Of a DNA stretch of 64,000 bases, positions 25,636-34,740 are shown in pieces. The stretch's first letter is position 1. The number at the start of each line of letters is the position of its first letter. Source of the stretch: Megalopta genalis. Its lineage: Eukaryota; Arthropoda; Insecta; Hymenoptera; Halictidae. Under the pieces are notes generated by a model, which saw nothing but the letters and a program-made list of their open reading frames with translations, searched no databases and had not been told where the DNA came from. The stretch covers positions 1 to 64,000 of the forward strand of contig NW_027477521.1 of the NCBI RefSeq assembly GCF_051020955.1, given 5' to 3'. Made by a program: the position numbers and the translations under genes.

Positions 25636-26847
25636 ATGCCGCGACGCGGGAGAAGTGTTGTAATTCGTAACATTGGGGGCTCGTCCGGGATCGAAGAATC
25701 GATCGAAAATGTCACGCCGGCATTGGAGATCCTGTTTTCAAACCTCCGACAAGAATTATGCGAGCAACTGCAGGAGCAGCAGAGGCAGTTCGAGGCGCGA
25801 CTGGGAGCGGACAGGCTTCAGCGCGAGGAACGGGAACAGGCTGCTGCGTCCGAACGAGAGGCTCGCATGGAAGAGAGGATAGCAAGGATCGAGAACCAAT
25901 GCCAGGTGCTATCGGATTCATTGCGATATTCTCTCTTGAATTCTGCGGCATTCTCGTCTGTGGAACACTCGGAGGCGCGTGTAAATAGTGCGGGCACTGC
26001 TGTAAATAATGTTAATAGTGTATATAACGCGAGTGTACCTATTGCTCCGAGTGTTCCTGTATTTGCTTCACAGTCGGTGCCATCCTTGCCTGCGTGTCGT
26101 GAATCTACACGCTTCGAAACTGGATTAGGATATTCCGTGAAGCCGACACGTTATGACGGTTCCACGTCATGGGATGAGTACCGAATTCAATTTGAAATGG
26201 TCGCGAATGTAAATGGCTGGGACGAAGCAAAGAAAGCTGCGGCTTTAATTGCTTCGTTGGATGGTCCGGCTCGAGGAGTACTGACTTCTCTTCCCGCCGA
26301 TAAGTATTTCGACTTCAAAGAAATAGTTTCGGCAATCGAGTTTCGGTTTGGTCAAAAAAACTTTTCGAAGCTAAATTACGTTCTTTTTCAAAATTATAAA
26401 CAGCGGCAAGGGGAGTCAATTTCTGCATTGGCCACGGAGATTGAGAGGCTGGCGCAATGTGCTTTCTCTGAATGTCCAATGGATGTTCGGGATCGTTTGG
26501 CCGCATCTCAGTTTGTGACGGCGTTGGCCAATGAAGAGATGAAGAGAATGTTGAGATATGAAAGTCTTACATCTCTTAGAGCTACGGTGACCAGAGCTCT
26601 AGAGATGGAAGCTCTCAATAAATTAAGCTCTCAAAAAACACAAACGATTGAACGGAATTTAAAACGTCCCTTTACTTCCGAGGGAATGCTGGAACGTGCG
26701 GCTGAACGGCATTCTGAACGAGTGGTTGGACATCAACGGGAGTTGCCGCATTGCTGGAGCTGTGGAAAAAAGGGCCACCTCCAGCGGGATTGTTTAAAGA
26801 AAATAAGGAAGGAGACTTCGCAGGGAAACTTCAAGAAGTCGGTATAA
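25636..26847 (+). CDS. gag: Element 1 Gag, nucleocapsid with CCHC knuckle
   Basis: Gag is the structural protein of the retrotransposon particle and packages its RNA in the cytoplasm. I start it at the first ATG in frame, 25636, giving 403 residues. This ATG is inside the 5' LTR, and the frame then runs open through the primer-binding site. A start further downstream is possible. Residues of about 35-90 are charged and glutamine/arginine-rich and look like a coiled coil. The central part (about 170-260, including YDGSTSWDEYRIQFE) resembles the Retrotrans_gag family. Near the C-terminus, residues 373-386 form a zinc knuckle C-x2-C-x4-H-x4-C (CWSCGKKGHLQRDC). The stop is TAA at 26845. It overlaps pol, which is read in the -1 frame. 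No lesions are seen. The family assignment is solid; the exact start is uncertain. Confidence 0.9.
   Translation: MPRRGRSVVIRNIGGSSGIEESIENVTPALEILFSNLRQELCEQLQEQQRQFEARLGADRLQREEREQAAASEREARMEERIARIENQCQVLSDSLRYSLLNSAAFSSVEHSEARVNSAGTAVNNVNSVYNASVPIAPSVPVFASQSVPSLPACRESTRFETGLGYSVKPTRYDGSTSWDEYRIQFEMVANVNGWDEAKKAAALIASLDGPARGVLTSLPADKYFDFKEIVSAIEFRFGQKNFSKLNYVLFQNYKQRQGESISALATEIERLAQCAFSECPMDVRDRLAASQFVTALANEEMKRMLRYESLTSLRATVTRALEMEALNKLSSQKTQTIERNLKRPFTSEGMLERAAERHSERVVGHQRELPHCWSCGKKGHLQRDCLKKIRKETSQGNFKKSV
25674..25691 (+). promoter_or_regulatory. Element 1 primer-binding site (tRNA-Pro type)
   Basis: TGGGGGCTCGTCCGGGAT begins two bases after the LTR end. It is the same 18 nt known as the tRNA-Pro primer-binding site of murine leukaemia-type retroviruses, complementary to a conserved tRNA-Pro 3' end. 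It would prime minus-strand DNA synthesis. The site also lies within the open gag frame. Confidence 0.9.
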
Positions 26848-29800
26848 TGGGGGATAGTCCGACTTCATCTTCCGTTTTTCCCCCTGTCGTGCTGCGTTTG
26901 GAACCTATTCAGCGAGGGATTTTCTTCGTCGAAGGCATCGTTGGAGCGAAGAAAAGGAAAATCATCTTGGACACGGGCTCATCGGTTAATCTTCTACGGG
27001 AAACTTATGCTACAAGGCAGAATAGTTCGGCGAGCATGACAGGAGTGAAGATTTTTTCAGTCTCCGGTCAGAGATTACCGATTTTTGGTAAAAAGCATCT
27101 ACCTGTTTCTATTGGAGAAGTCGAGACCGAAGAAGAGTTCTTCTTCGTCAGTATGATGGAAGAATGCATTTTAGGAATCGAATTTCTTAAAAAGCATGCC
27201 TGTCAACTAGACTTTACAAACGAGGTTCTTCATTTGAAAGGAATGCAAGTGCCGTTGCTGAAGTATGGAGAAGATTCGGCTACGAAGGAGATAAAGAAAA
27301 ACAGGAATACATTAGTACCGGATCATCTTCAGGATCTTCATCAGAGATGTTCTATAAACCTGTCCGCAGAGCAAAAGAAAACTTTTGCCGAGTTATTGAC
27401 GGAATTTGCAGATGTTTTTGCGAAAGATTCCGAAGAGGTGGGAAAATGTGACGTAGTATGTCACAAGATAGATACCGGTGACAGTCTTCCCATAAAACAG
27501 GCACCCCGACGATTACCTCTTCATCGACGTTCAGAAGTAGATGAATTATTGTCGAAAATGGAACGACAAGGAGTCATAGAAAAGTCTCAAAGCCCCTGGT
27601 CTTCACCCGTGGTATTGGTCAAGAAGAAGGACGGGTCCATCAGATTTTGCGTGGATTACAGGCGTCTGAACAATATCACCAAGAAAGATTCGTACCCCCT
27701 TCCAAGGATAGAAGATACGCTGGACGCTTTGGATGGCTCCTGTTGGTTCTCGACTATCGACTTACAAAGTGGATATTGGCAGATATCCATGGATCCTGTA
27801 CATAAGGAAAAGACTGCCTTTTGTGTGGGTACTGGATTATGGCAGTTCAAAGTCATGCCATTTGGTCTTTGTAACGCACCAGCTATCTTTGAACGTCTAA
27901 TGGACAACATCTTAAGAGGCTTAAACTGGAAGATTTGTTTGGTATACCTCGACGACATCATAATTTTCGGTAGAAGTTTTGAAGAGGAAGTACAACGTCT
28001 GCGGAAGGTACTTGCTCGCCTAAGGAAAGCTTGCTTGCTGATGAGCCCGAAGAAGTGTAATTTCTTCTGCAAAGAAGTGAAATATCTTGGACACGTAGTA
28101 TCCGAGATGGGTGTACAAACTGATCCTGAAAAATTGGATGCAGTAAAGAATTGGCCGGTGCCGAAGAATAAGACCGAGTTGAAGAGTTTCCTGGGTCTTT
28201 GCACTTATTATCGGAAGTTTGTTAAAAATTTCGCCGATATTGCGAAGCCCTTACATCGTTTGACCGTGAACGAGAAAATCTTCGTGTGGACGGAAGAAGC
28301 GGAACATTCGTTCGAGGATTTAAAAAGGAAATTGATGGAGTCACCCATTCTTTCTTATCCGTCGGTTAATACAGAATTCATTTTGGACACGGATGCCTCA
28401 AATTTTGCAATTGGAGCAGTTCTTTCTCAAATTCAGCAAGGTCGGGAGAGAGTAATCGCCTACTTCTCCAAGACGCTAGGAAAAGCTGAGAAGAATTATT
28501 GCGTTACTCGGAAGGAACTATTAGCGATAGTGAAATCTATTGAACATTTTCATCATTACCTTTATGGGCGTAGATTCCTTCTGAGGACCGATCACGCTGC
28601 TTTACGTTGGTTGCTGTCTTTCAAGAATCCGGAAGGACAGGTAGCACGTTGGATCGAGCGGATTCAGGGATATGACTTTGAGGTGAAACACCGGGAAGGA
28701 AGACTCCATCAGAACGCGGACGGTCTTTCTCGCAGGCCTTGCGAATCGCAGGATTGTGCGCGATGCAAGCGCCTGGAGGAGAAGACGGAAGAAAATGGAG
28801 ACGTAGTTCTGCGGACACTCTGCGAAACATTTGATTTTGAAGAGTGGAGGAGAAAACAGGAGGAGGATGAAGAAATTGGTTTCATCCTGTCAAGAAAAAA
28901 AGAGGGTAGCAGGCCCGATTGGCAGGAGATTTCGGACAGGAATACGAGAATTAAATATCTCGTATCAATCTGGGATTCCTTGGAAGTGTACGAGGATCTA
29001 CTGTTTCGTAAGTGGGAATCCCCTGATGGAAAAAGTAACAAGTGGTTACTGATGGTTCCAAGAGAAATGGTAAGTTCGGTGATGACAGATTGTCATGATA
29101 CACCGGCGGGTGGCCATTTCGGAGTGAACAAAACTCTGGACAGGGTACGTCGAAAGTTTTACTGGCCTGATAATCGCAAGGATGTGGAAGACTGGTGTCG
29201 TCGATGTAATACTTGTGTCGCAAGGAAAGGTCCGAGGGAGAGGGGACATGGACCTCTCAAGATTTATAATGTCGGGGCACCGTTTGAAAGGGTAGCGCTC
29301 GACATTGTGGGACCGTTTCCGAAGTCTGCGGCTGGTAACAAGTATGCGCTGGTCGTTGTGGATTATTTTACGAAATGGCCGGAGGTAGTTCCGTTGCCGG
29401 ATCAGCGCGCGACGACTGTTGCGAAGGCCCTTCTTACAGAAGTTGTAAGTCGTCATGGCGTACCGTTGGAACTTCATTCGGATCAGGGGAGAAATTTTGA
29501 GTCGGCGGTCTTCAAGCGGTTGATGGTGCTGCTTGGTATTAAGAAGACTCGCACTACTCCTTTGCATCCACAATCTGATGGGCTCGTGGAGAGGTTGATT
29601 CGGACTCTGCTGCAGTATTTGTCAATGTTTGTAGCGGATCATCAACGGGATTGGGACGATTGGATACCGTTATTTTTGCTATCCTATCGCTCAAGCAGAC
29701 ACGAGACAATGAAGAACACTCCATCGATGATTCTCACTGGTAGAGAGCTTCGACTTCCAATGGATCTTCAGAGAGGACTCCCGCCTGAATCAAGATATGA

Positions 29801-30137
29801 GGAGGACGAGTTTGTTCAGCAAACGCGTATCAGACTGGCTAAAATTCATGAATTTATTCGCCAGAGACTGAGAATTAGCGGAGACAAAATGAAATCTTGG
29901 TATGATGTTTACGCTAATTCAATTACGTTTGCTACAGGCGAGAAAGTATGGCTGTTCCAACCACGAAGGACGATAGGAAAATGTCCCAAGTTGCAGTCCG
30001 CGTGGGAAGGTCCTTATGTGGTACAGGACCGCCTGAACGACATTATTTATCGTGTAACTCGTTCTCCGAAGTCGAAACCGAAGATCGTACACGTTAACCG
30101 CTTGGCTCGCTACGACGCTGTACACAGAAGCCTTTGA
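26751..30137 (+). CDS. pol: Element 1 Pol polyprotein (PR-RT-RNaseH-IN)
   Basis: Pol copies the element RNA into DNA and integrates it. The frame is open for 1,128 codons from 26751, but the first codon is TTG and the protein is expected as a Gag-Pol fusion by -1 frameshifting. Domains, numbered from 26751: aspartic protease with LDTGSS (DTG 74-76); reverse transcriptase about 250-510 with VMPFGLCNA (368-376) and YLDD (399-402); RNase H about 540-660 beginning at D546; integrase from about 780 with zinc ligands H782, H789, C819, C822 and catalytic D851, D911, E947 (D-x59-D-x35-E). A GPY-type module (WEGPYVV) lies near the C-terminus; no chromodomain is seen. Every catalytic residue looked for is present and there is no internal stop. 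It ends at TGA 30135. It appears fully functional. Confidence 0.95.
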   Translation: MLELWKKGPPPAGLFKENKEGDFAGKLQEVGIMGDSPTSSSVFPPVVLRLEPIQRGIFFVEGIVGAKKRKIILDTGSSVNLLRETYATRQNSSASMTGVKIFSVSGQRLPIFGKKHLPVSIGEVETEEEFFFVSMMEECILGIEFLKKHACQLDFTNEVLHLKGMQVPLLKYGEDSATKEIKKNRNTLVPDHLQDLHQRCSINLSAEQKKTFAELLTEFADVFAKDSEEVGKCDVVCHKIDTGDSLPIKQAPRRLPLHRRSEVDELLSKMERQGVIEKSQSPWSSPVVLVKKKDGSIRFCVDYRRLNNITKKDSYPLPRIEDTLDALDGSCWFSTIDLQSGYWQISMDPVHKEKTAFCVGTGLWQFKVMPFGLCNAPAIFERLMDNILRGLNWKICLVYLDDIIIFGRSFEEEVQRLRKVLARLRKACLLMSPKKCNFFCKEVKYLGHVVSEMGVQTDPEKLDAVKNWPVPKNKTELKSFLGLCTYYRKFVKNFADIAKPLHRLTVNEKIFVWTEEAEHSFEDLKRKLMESPILSYPSVNTEFILDTDASNFAIGAVLSQIQQGRERVIAYFSKTLGKAEKNYCVTRKELLAIVKSIEHFHHYLYGRRFLLRTDHAALRWLLSFKNPEGQVARWIERIQGYDFEVKHREGRLHQNADGLSRRPCESQDCARCKRLEEKTEENGDVVLRTLCETFDFEEWRRKQEEDEEIGFILSRKKEGSRPDWQEISDRNTRIKYLVSIWDSLEVYEDLLFRKWESPDGKSNKWLLMVPREMVSSVMTDCHDTPAGGHFGVNKTLDRVRRKFYWPDNRKDVEDWCRRCNTCVARKGPRERGHGPLKIYNVGAPFERVALDIVGPFPKSAAGNKYALVVVDYFTKWPEVVPLPDQRATTVAKALLTEVVSRHGVPLELHSDQGRNFESAVFKRLMVLLGIKKTRTTPLHPQSDGLVERLIRTLLQYLSMFVADHQRDWDDWIPLFLLSYRSSRHETMKNTPSMILTGRELRLPMDLQRGLPPESRYEEDEFVQQTRIRLAKIHEFIRQRLRISGDKMKSWYDVYANSITFATGEKVWLFQPRRTIGKCPKLQSAWEGPYVVQDRLNDIIYRVTRSPKSKPKIVHVNRLARYDAVHRSL
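26766..26799 (+). promoter_or_regulatory. Candidate -1 frameshift sites between gag and pol
   Basis: Pol lies in the -1 frame relative to gag and has no good start of its own in the overlap. Two heptamers fit X-XXY-YYZ in the gag phase: A-AAA-AAG at 26766-26772, inside the zinc-knuckle codons, and T-TTA-AAG at 26793-26799, just after it. Either shift leads into the open pol frame well before the protease. The second leaves the whole CCHC knuckle in the Gag part and seems more plausible. Which is used cannot be decided here. Confidence 0.55.
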
Positions 30138-30843
30138 CTGTCTCTCACCCAAGAAGAGGACGTTTCTTCGCAGAAGACGAGGGAGTGATCTGTGTACTGA
30201 CACGCTGAGCTCTTTCCATTTGTGGAAGTAACGGTTCGATGGGGGAAGGAAGTTGTATCCTCTGGAAGATTACGTCCTCCCATTGGGGAGTGGGGACGTG
30301 TTCTCAGGAGGGTACACCCTTTCCTGACTGGTCCACAAAATGAGATGCACCGGATCCCATATTACTGCAGGTAGTATCCTGTGGTGATTGGAGGTGCATC
30401 CGGGGAAGAGTTTTGGTGATCGATCAGAGCAGGGAACTCCCGGGAAGTCTGCAAGTGAGAAGTTCTCAAAACTTCTTCAAGAAAGAAACGCTCAAGCCTC
30501 AAAACGAAGAATTAAGAGGAAGGGTGAGCGACAGAGATTAGAGCTGTACGCGTCGTAGAAGTACTGACGTTCTGCTCAAGGTTTTTTTTTGGTGGTTTTC
30601 CCTTGAGACGGAGGACAAATGTCAGGACGTAAACTGTCTGGAAAAGGCCACCTGGGTAACTAATTACATTCTTTCCTTGTTTACCTACTTTTCAGACAGA
30701 AGTACTTGCGGTGGAGGTTACCTGTCAGTTGTCCGATGGAACGATAGTTCGAGGTTATAGGACTGAAGCTGGCAGGATTAACGGTTCGATTGTCGTTGGT
30801 CAACACAAGTGAAATTTGCCGCGGCCGGGACGGCCGCTCATTC
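30138..30843 (+). other. Element 1 3' untranslated region, no ORF recognised
   Basis: About 700 bp lie between the pol stop and the polypurine tract. No ORF of useful length is present in the sense direction, so there is no envelope gene. The stretch has several G-rich patches (for example GGGGAGTGGGGACG near 30284), a nine-T run near 30582 and, just before the polypurine tract, the GC-rich hairpin listed separately. It may hold packaging or replication signals, but none is recognised. Confidence 0.6.
30821..30837 (+). other. GC-rich perfect hairpin before the polypurine tract
   Basis: GCGGCCG and CGGCCGC form a perfect 7-bp stem around GGA. It lies directly upstream of the plus-strand primer region, the most GC-rich spot in the element. 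A role in plus-strand priming or RNA 3' folding is only inference. Confidence 0.6.
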
Positions 30844-30857
30844 GGCGAGGAGGGCAA
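30844..30857 (+). promoter_or_regulatory. Element 1 polypurine tract
   Basis: The purine-rich GGCGAGGAGGGCAA directly precedes the TG of the 3' LTR. Its position is where plus-strand synthesis is primed in LTR retrotransposons. It is imperfect, with two cytosines. Confidence 0.75.
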
Positions 30858-31121
30858 TGTTACGGCGACTTGTCCAAATCAAGTCGCTGTAATGTGAAAC
30901 TGCCCTGTTGTGAGCAACTCCTTAAAGAAAAATAGAAGAGAGGGGTTGCCACGGAGGTGTTTTATCAACGGACAATCGGAGAGTCGGGATCGGACCGTCG
31001 AGCGATCAACACCATCTAATTCAAAGATCTCTAACATATTCTAATTCAGTTGTATTATAGTTCGTGTTCTCTATTGTAAATAAAATGCCGCGACGCGGGA
31101 GAAGTGTTGTAATTCGTAACA
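30858..31121 (+). repeat. Element 1 3' LTR
   Basis: This is 264 bp and, by reading both copies side by side, identical to the 5' LTR. Since the two LTRs are made from one template at integration, identity means too little time has passed for substitutions. The gag ATG copy at 31085 is in frame with about 110 codons that run out into the satellite to 31414. Confidence 0.96.
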
Positions 31122-31125
31122 ATAT
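31122..31125. other. Target-site duplication of Element 1, right (ATAT)
   Basis: This matches ATAT at 25405-25408 and is followed at once by the normal continuation of a satellite unit (AAATAACGTATATCAC). Confidence 0.9.
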
Positions 31126-34100
31126 AAATAACGTATATCACAAGTATTTGAAGCTAAACCATTTGATTCGCATGGATTTGAAGCTAAGCCTTCTACTTCG
31201 CATTCATTTGAAGCTAAATCATTTGTTTCGCATGGATTTGAATCTAAGCATTGTACTTCGAATTGATTTGAAGCTAAATCATGTGTTTCGCATGGATTTG
31301 AAGCTGAACCTTCTACATCGCATTGATTTGCAGCTAAATCATGTGTTTCGCATGGATTTGAAGCTAACTCGTTCGTTTCGCCTGCAGTTGAATCTACATC
31401 ACTTATATCGCTAGTATTTGAAGCTAAATCATGTGTATCGCGTGGATTTTGAAGCTAACTCGTTTGATTAGTCTTCATTTGAAGCTATATCACTTACACC
31501 CAAAGTGTTTGAAGCTATATCATTTGTTTCGCATGGATTTTAAGCTAAACCTTCTTCATCGCATTGATTTGCAGCTAAATCATGTGTTTCGCATGGATTA
31601 GAAGCTAACTCGTTCGTTGCGCATGCAGTTAAATCTAAATAACGTATATCACAAGTATTTGAAGCTACACCATTTAATTCGCATGGATTTGAAGATAAGT
31701 CTTCTACTTCGCATTAATTGGAAGATAAATCACGTGTTTTGCATGGATTTGAAGCTAAACCTTCTACATCGCATTGATTTGAAGCTAAATCATGTGTTTC
31801 GCATGCAGATGAAGCTAAATCATGTCTTTCACAAGTATTTGAAGATGAACCATTTGAATTGCATTGATTTGAACCCGAGCCTTCTACTTCGCACTGATTT
31901 GCAGCTAAATAATGAGTTTCTCATGGATTTGAAGCTTAACCTTCTACATTGAATTGATTTGCAGCTGTGTCATGTGTTTCGCATGGATTTGAAGCTAACT
32001 CTATCGTTTCGCCTGTATTCGTAGCTATATCACTTTTATCGCAAGTATTTGAAGCTAATTCATGTGTTACGCTTGAATTTGAAGCTAAACCTTCTACATC
32101 GCATTGATTTGAAGCTAAATCATGTATCTCGCATGGAATTGAAACTACCTCGCTTGTTCCTACAGCTTTTGAAGCTATATCACTTATATCGCAAGTATTT
32201 GAAGCTAAATCATATGTGTCGCATGGATTTGAAGCTGAACCTACTACATCGCATTGATTTGAAGCTAAATCTTGTGTATTGCATGGATTTGAAGCTAAAC
32301 CTTCTACATCGCTAAAATTTGAAGCTAAATCATGTGTTTCGCATGGATTTGAAGCTGAACCTTCTACATCGCATTGATTTGAAGCTAAATCTTGTGTATC
32401 GCATGGATTTGAAGCTAAACCTTCTACATCACATTTATTTGCAGCTAAATCATGTGTTTCGCATGGATTTGAAGCTAGCTCGTTCGTTTAGCCTGCAGTT
32501 GAATCTACATCACTTATATCGCAAGTGTTTGAAGCTAAGTCATGTGTATCGCGTGGATTTTGAAACTAACTCGTTTGATTAGTCTGCATTTGAAGCTATA
32601 TCACTTATACCCCAAGTGTTTGAAGCTAAATCATTTGTTTCGCGTGGATTTGAAGCTAAACCTTCTACATCGCATTGATTAGAAGTTAAATCATGTGTCG
32701 CGCATGGATTTGAAGCTAACTCGTTAGTTTCGCCTGTATTTGAAGCTAGATCACTTATATCGCAAGTATTTGAAGCTAAATCATGTGTATCGCATGGATT
32801 TGAAGCTACTCCTTCTACTTCGCATTGATTTGAAGCTAAATCATATGTGTCGCATGGATTTGAAGCTGAACCTTCTACATCGCATTGATTTGAAGCTAAA
32901 TCTTGTGTATCGCATGGATTTGAAGCTAAACCGTCTACATCACATTGATTTGAAGCTAAATCATGTGTTTCGCATGCAGTTGAAGCTAAATCATGTCTTT
33001 CACAAGTATTTGAAGATGAACCATTTGAATTGCATTGATTTGAACCCGAGCCTTCTACTTCGCACTGATTTGCAGCTAAATAATGAGTTTCTCATGGATT
33101 TGAAGCTAAACCTTCTACATTGAATTGATTTGCAGCTGTGTCATGTGTTTCGCATGGATTTGAAGCTAACTCTATCGTTTCGCCTGTATTCGTAGCTATA
33201 TCACTTATATCGCAAGTATTTGAAGCTAAATCATATGTGTCGCATGGATTTGAAGCTGAACCTACTACATCGCATTGATTTGAAGCTAAATCTTGTGTAT
33301 TGCATGGATTTGAAGCTAAACCTTCTACATCGCTAAAATTTGAAGCTAAATCATGTGTATCGCGTGGATTTTGAAGCTAACTCGTTTGATTAGTTTTCAT
33401 TTGAAACTATATCATTTATACCCGAAGTGTTTGAAGCTATATCATTTGTTTCGCATGGATTTGAAGCTGAACCTTCTACATCGCATTGCTTTGCAGCTGA
33501 ATCATGTGATTCGCATGGATTTGAAGCTAACTCGTTCGTTTCGCCTGTATTTGAAGCTAGATCACTTATATCGCAAGTATTTGAAGCTAAATCATGTGTA
33601 TCGCATGGATTTGAAGCTAAGCCTTCTACTTCGCATTGATTTGAAGCTAAATAATGTGTTTCGCATGGATTTGAAGCTAAACCTTCTACATCGCATTGAT
33701 TTGAAGCTAAATAGTGTGTTTCGCATGGATTTGAAGCTAACTCGTTTGTTTCACATGCAGTTGTAGCTAAATAATGTATATCACAAGCATTTCTAGCTAA
33801 ACCATTTGTTTCGCATGGATTTGAAGCTACGCCTTCTACTTCGCATTGATTTGAAGCTAAATCATTTGTTTCGCATGGAATTGAAGCTACCTCGTTTGTT
33901 CCTCCTGCTTTTGAAGCTATATAACTTATATCGCATGGATTTGAAGGTGAACCTACTACATCGCATTGATTTGAAGCTAAATCTTGTGTATCGCATGGAT
34001 CTGAAGCTAAGCCTTCTACTACGCATTGATTTGAAGTTAAATCATTTGTTTCGCATGGAATTGAAGCTTCCTCGTTTGTTCCTCCAGCGTTTGAAGCTAT

Positions 34101-34740
34101 ATCACTTATATCGCAAGTATTTGAAGCTAAATCATATGTGTCGCATGGATTTGAAGCTGAACCTACTACATCGCATTGATTTGAAGCTAAATCGTGTGTT
34201 TCGCATGCAGTTGAAGCTAACTCATGTCTTTCACAAGTATTTATAATGAACCATTTGAATCGCATTGATTTGAACCCGAGCCTTCTACTTCGCACTGATT
34301 TGCAGCTAAATAATGTGTTTCGCATGGATTTGAAGCTAAACCTTCTACATCCCATGGATTTGAATCTAAATCATGTGTTTGGCATGGATTTGAAGCTAAA
34401 CCTTCTACATCGCATTGATTTGCAGCTGAATCATGTGTTTCGCATGGATTTGTAGCTAACTCGTTCGTTTCGCCTGTATTTGAAGCTAGATCACTTATAT
34501 CACAAGTATTTGAAGCTGAACCATTTGATTCGCATGATCTGATGCTTAGCCTTCTACATCGCATTGATTTGAAGCTAAACCATGTGTTTCGCATGTTTTT
34601 GAAGCTAACTCGTTCGTTGCGCATGCAGTTAAATCAAAATTACGTATATCACAAGTATTTGTAGCTAAACCATTTGTTTCGCATGGATTTGAATCTAAGC
34701 CTTGTACTTCCAGTTGATTTGTAGCTAAATCATGTGTTTC

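Larger units (their letters stand above)
25409..25672 (+). repeat. Element 1 5' LTR
   Basis: This 264-bp LTR starts TGTTACG and ends CGTAACA, a perfect 7-bp terminal inverted repeat. Near its left end GCGACTTG and CAAGTCGC form an 8-bp hairpin stem around TCCAAAT at about 25416-25438. An initiator-like TCAGTT lies at 25597-25602 and AATAAA at 25630-25635. The gag start codon lies within this LTR at 25636. Confidence 0.96.
25409..31121 (+). mobile_element. Element 1: complete Ty3/Gypsy LTR retrotransposon
   Basis: The element is 5,713 bp with 264-bp LTRs, a tRNA-Pro-type primer-binding site, gag, pol in the -1 frame, a purine-rich tract and an ATAT target duplication. Pol order is protease, reverse transcriptase, RNase H, integrase, which defines Ty3/Gypsy and excludes Ty1/Copia. 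No envelope-like ORF follows pol. The two LTRs appear identical along their whole length and no stop or frameshift interrupts gag or pol beyond the expected gag/pol frame change. It therefore looks recently inserted and potentially autonomous. GC content and codon use are clearly higher and more normal than in the surrounding satellite. The clade within Ty3/Gypsy is not assigned. Confidence 0.96.

Noticed and set aside
27656..29573. Antisense ORFs of 60-180 codons across Element 1 pol
   Set aside because: They are shadows of the intact pol frame, with no motifs and no independent support.
30656..30695. Possible intron (GTAACTAAT...TTTTCAG) in the Element 1 3' region
   Set aside because: At about 40 bp it is too short for a typical insect intron, and no coding frame flanks it.
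30138..30857. Envelope gene after pol in Element 1
   Set aside because: No sense ORF of meaningful length, signal peptide or membrane segment was found.
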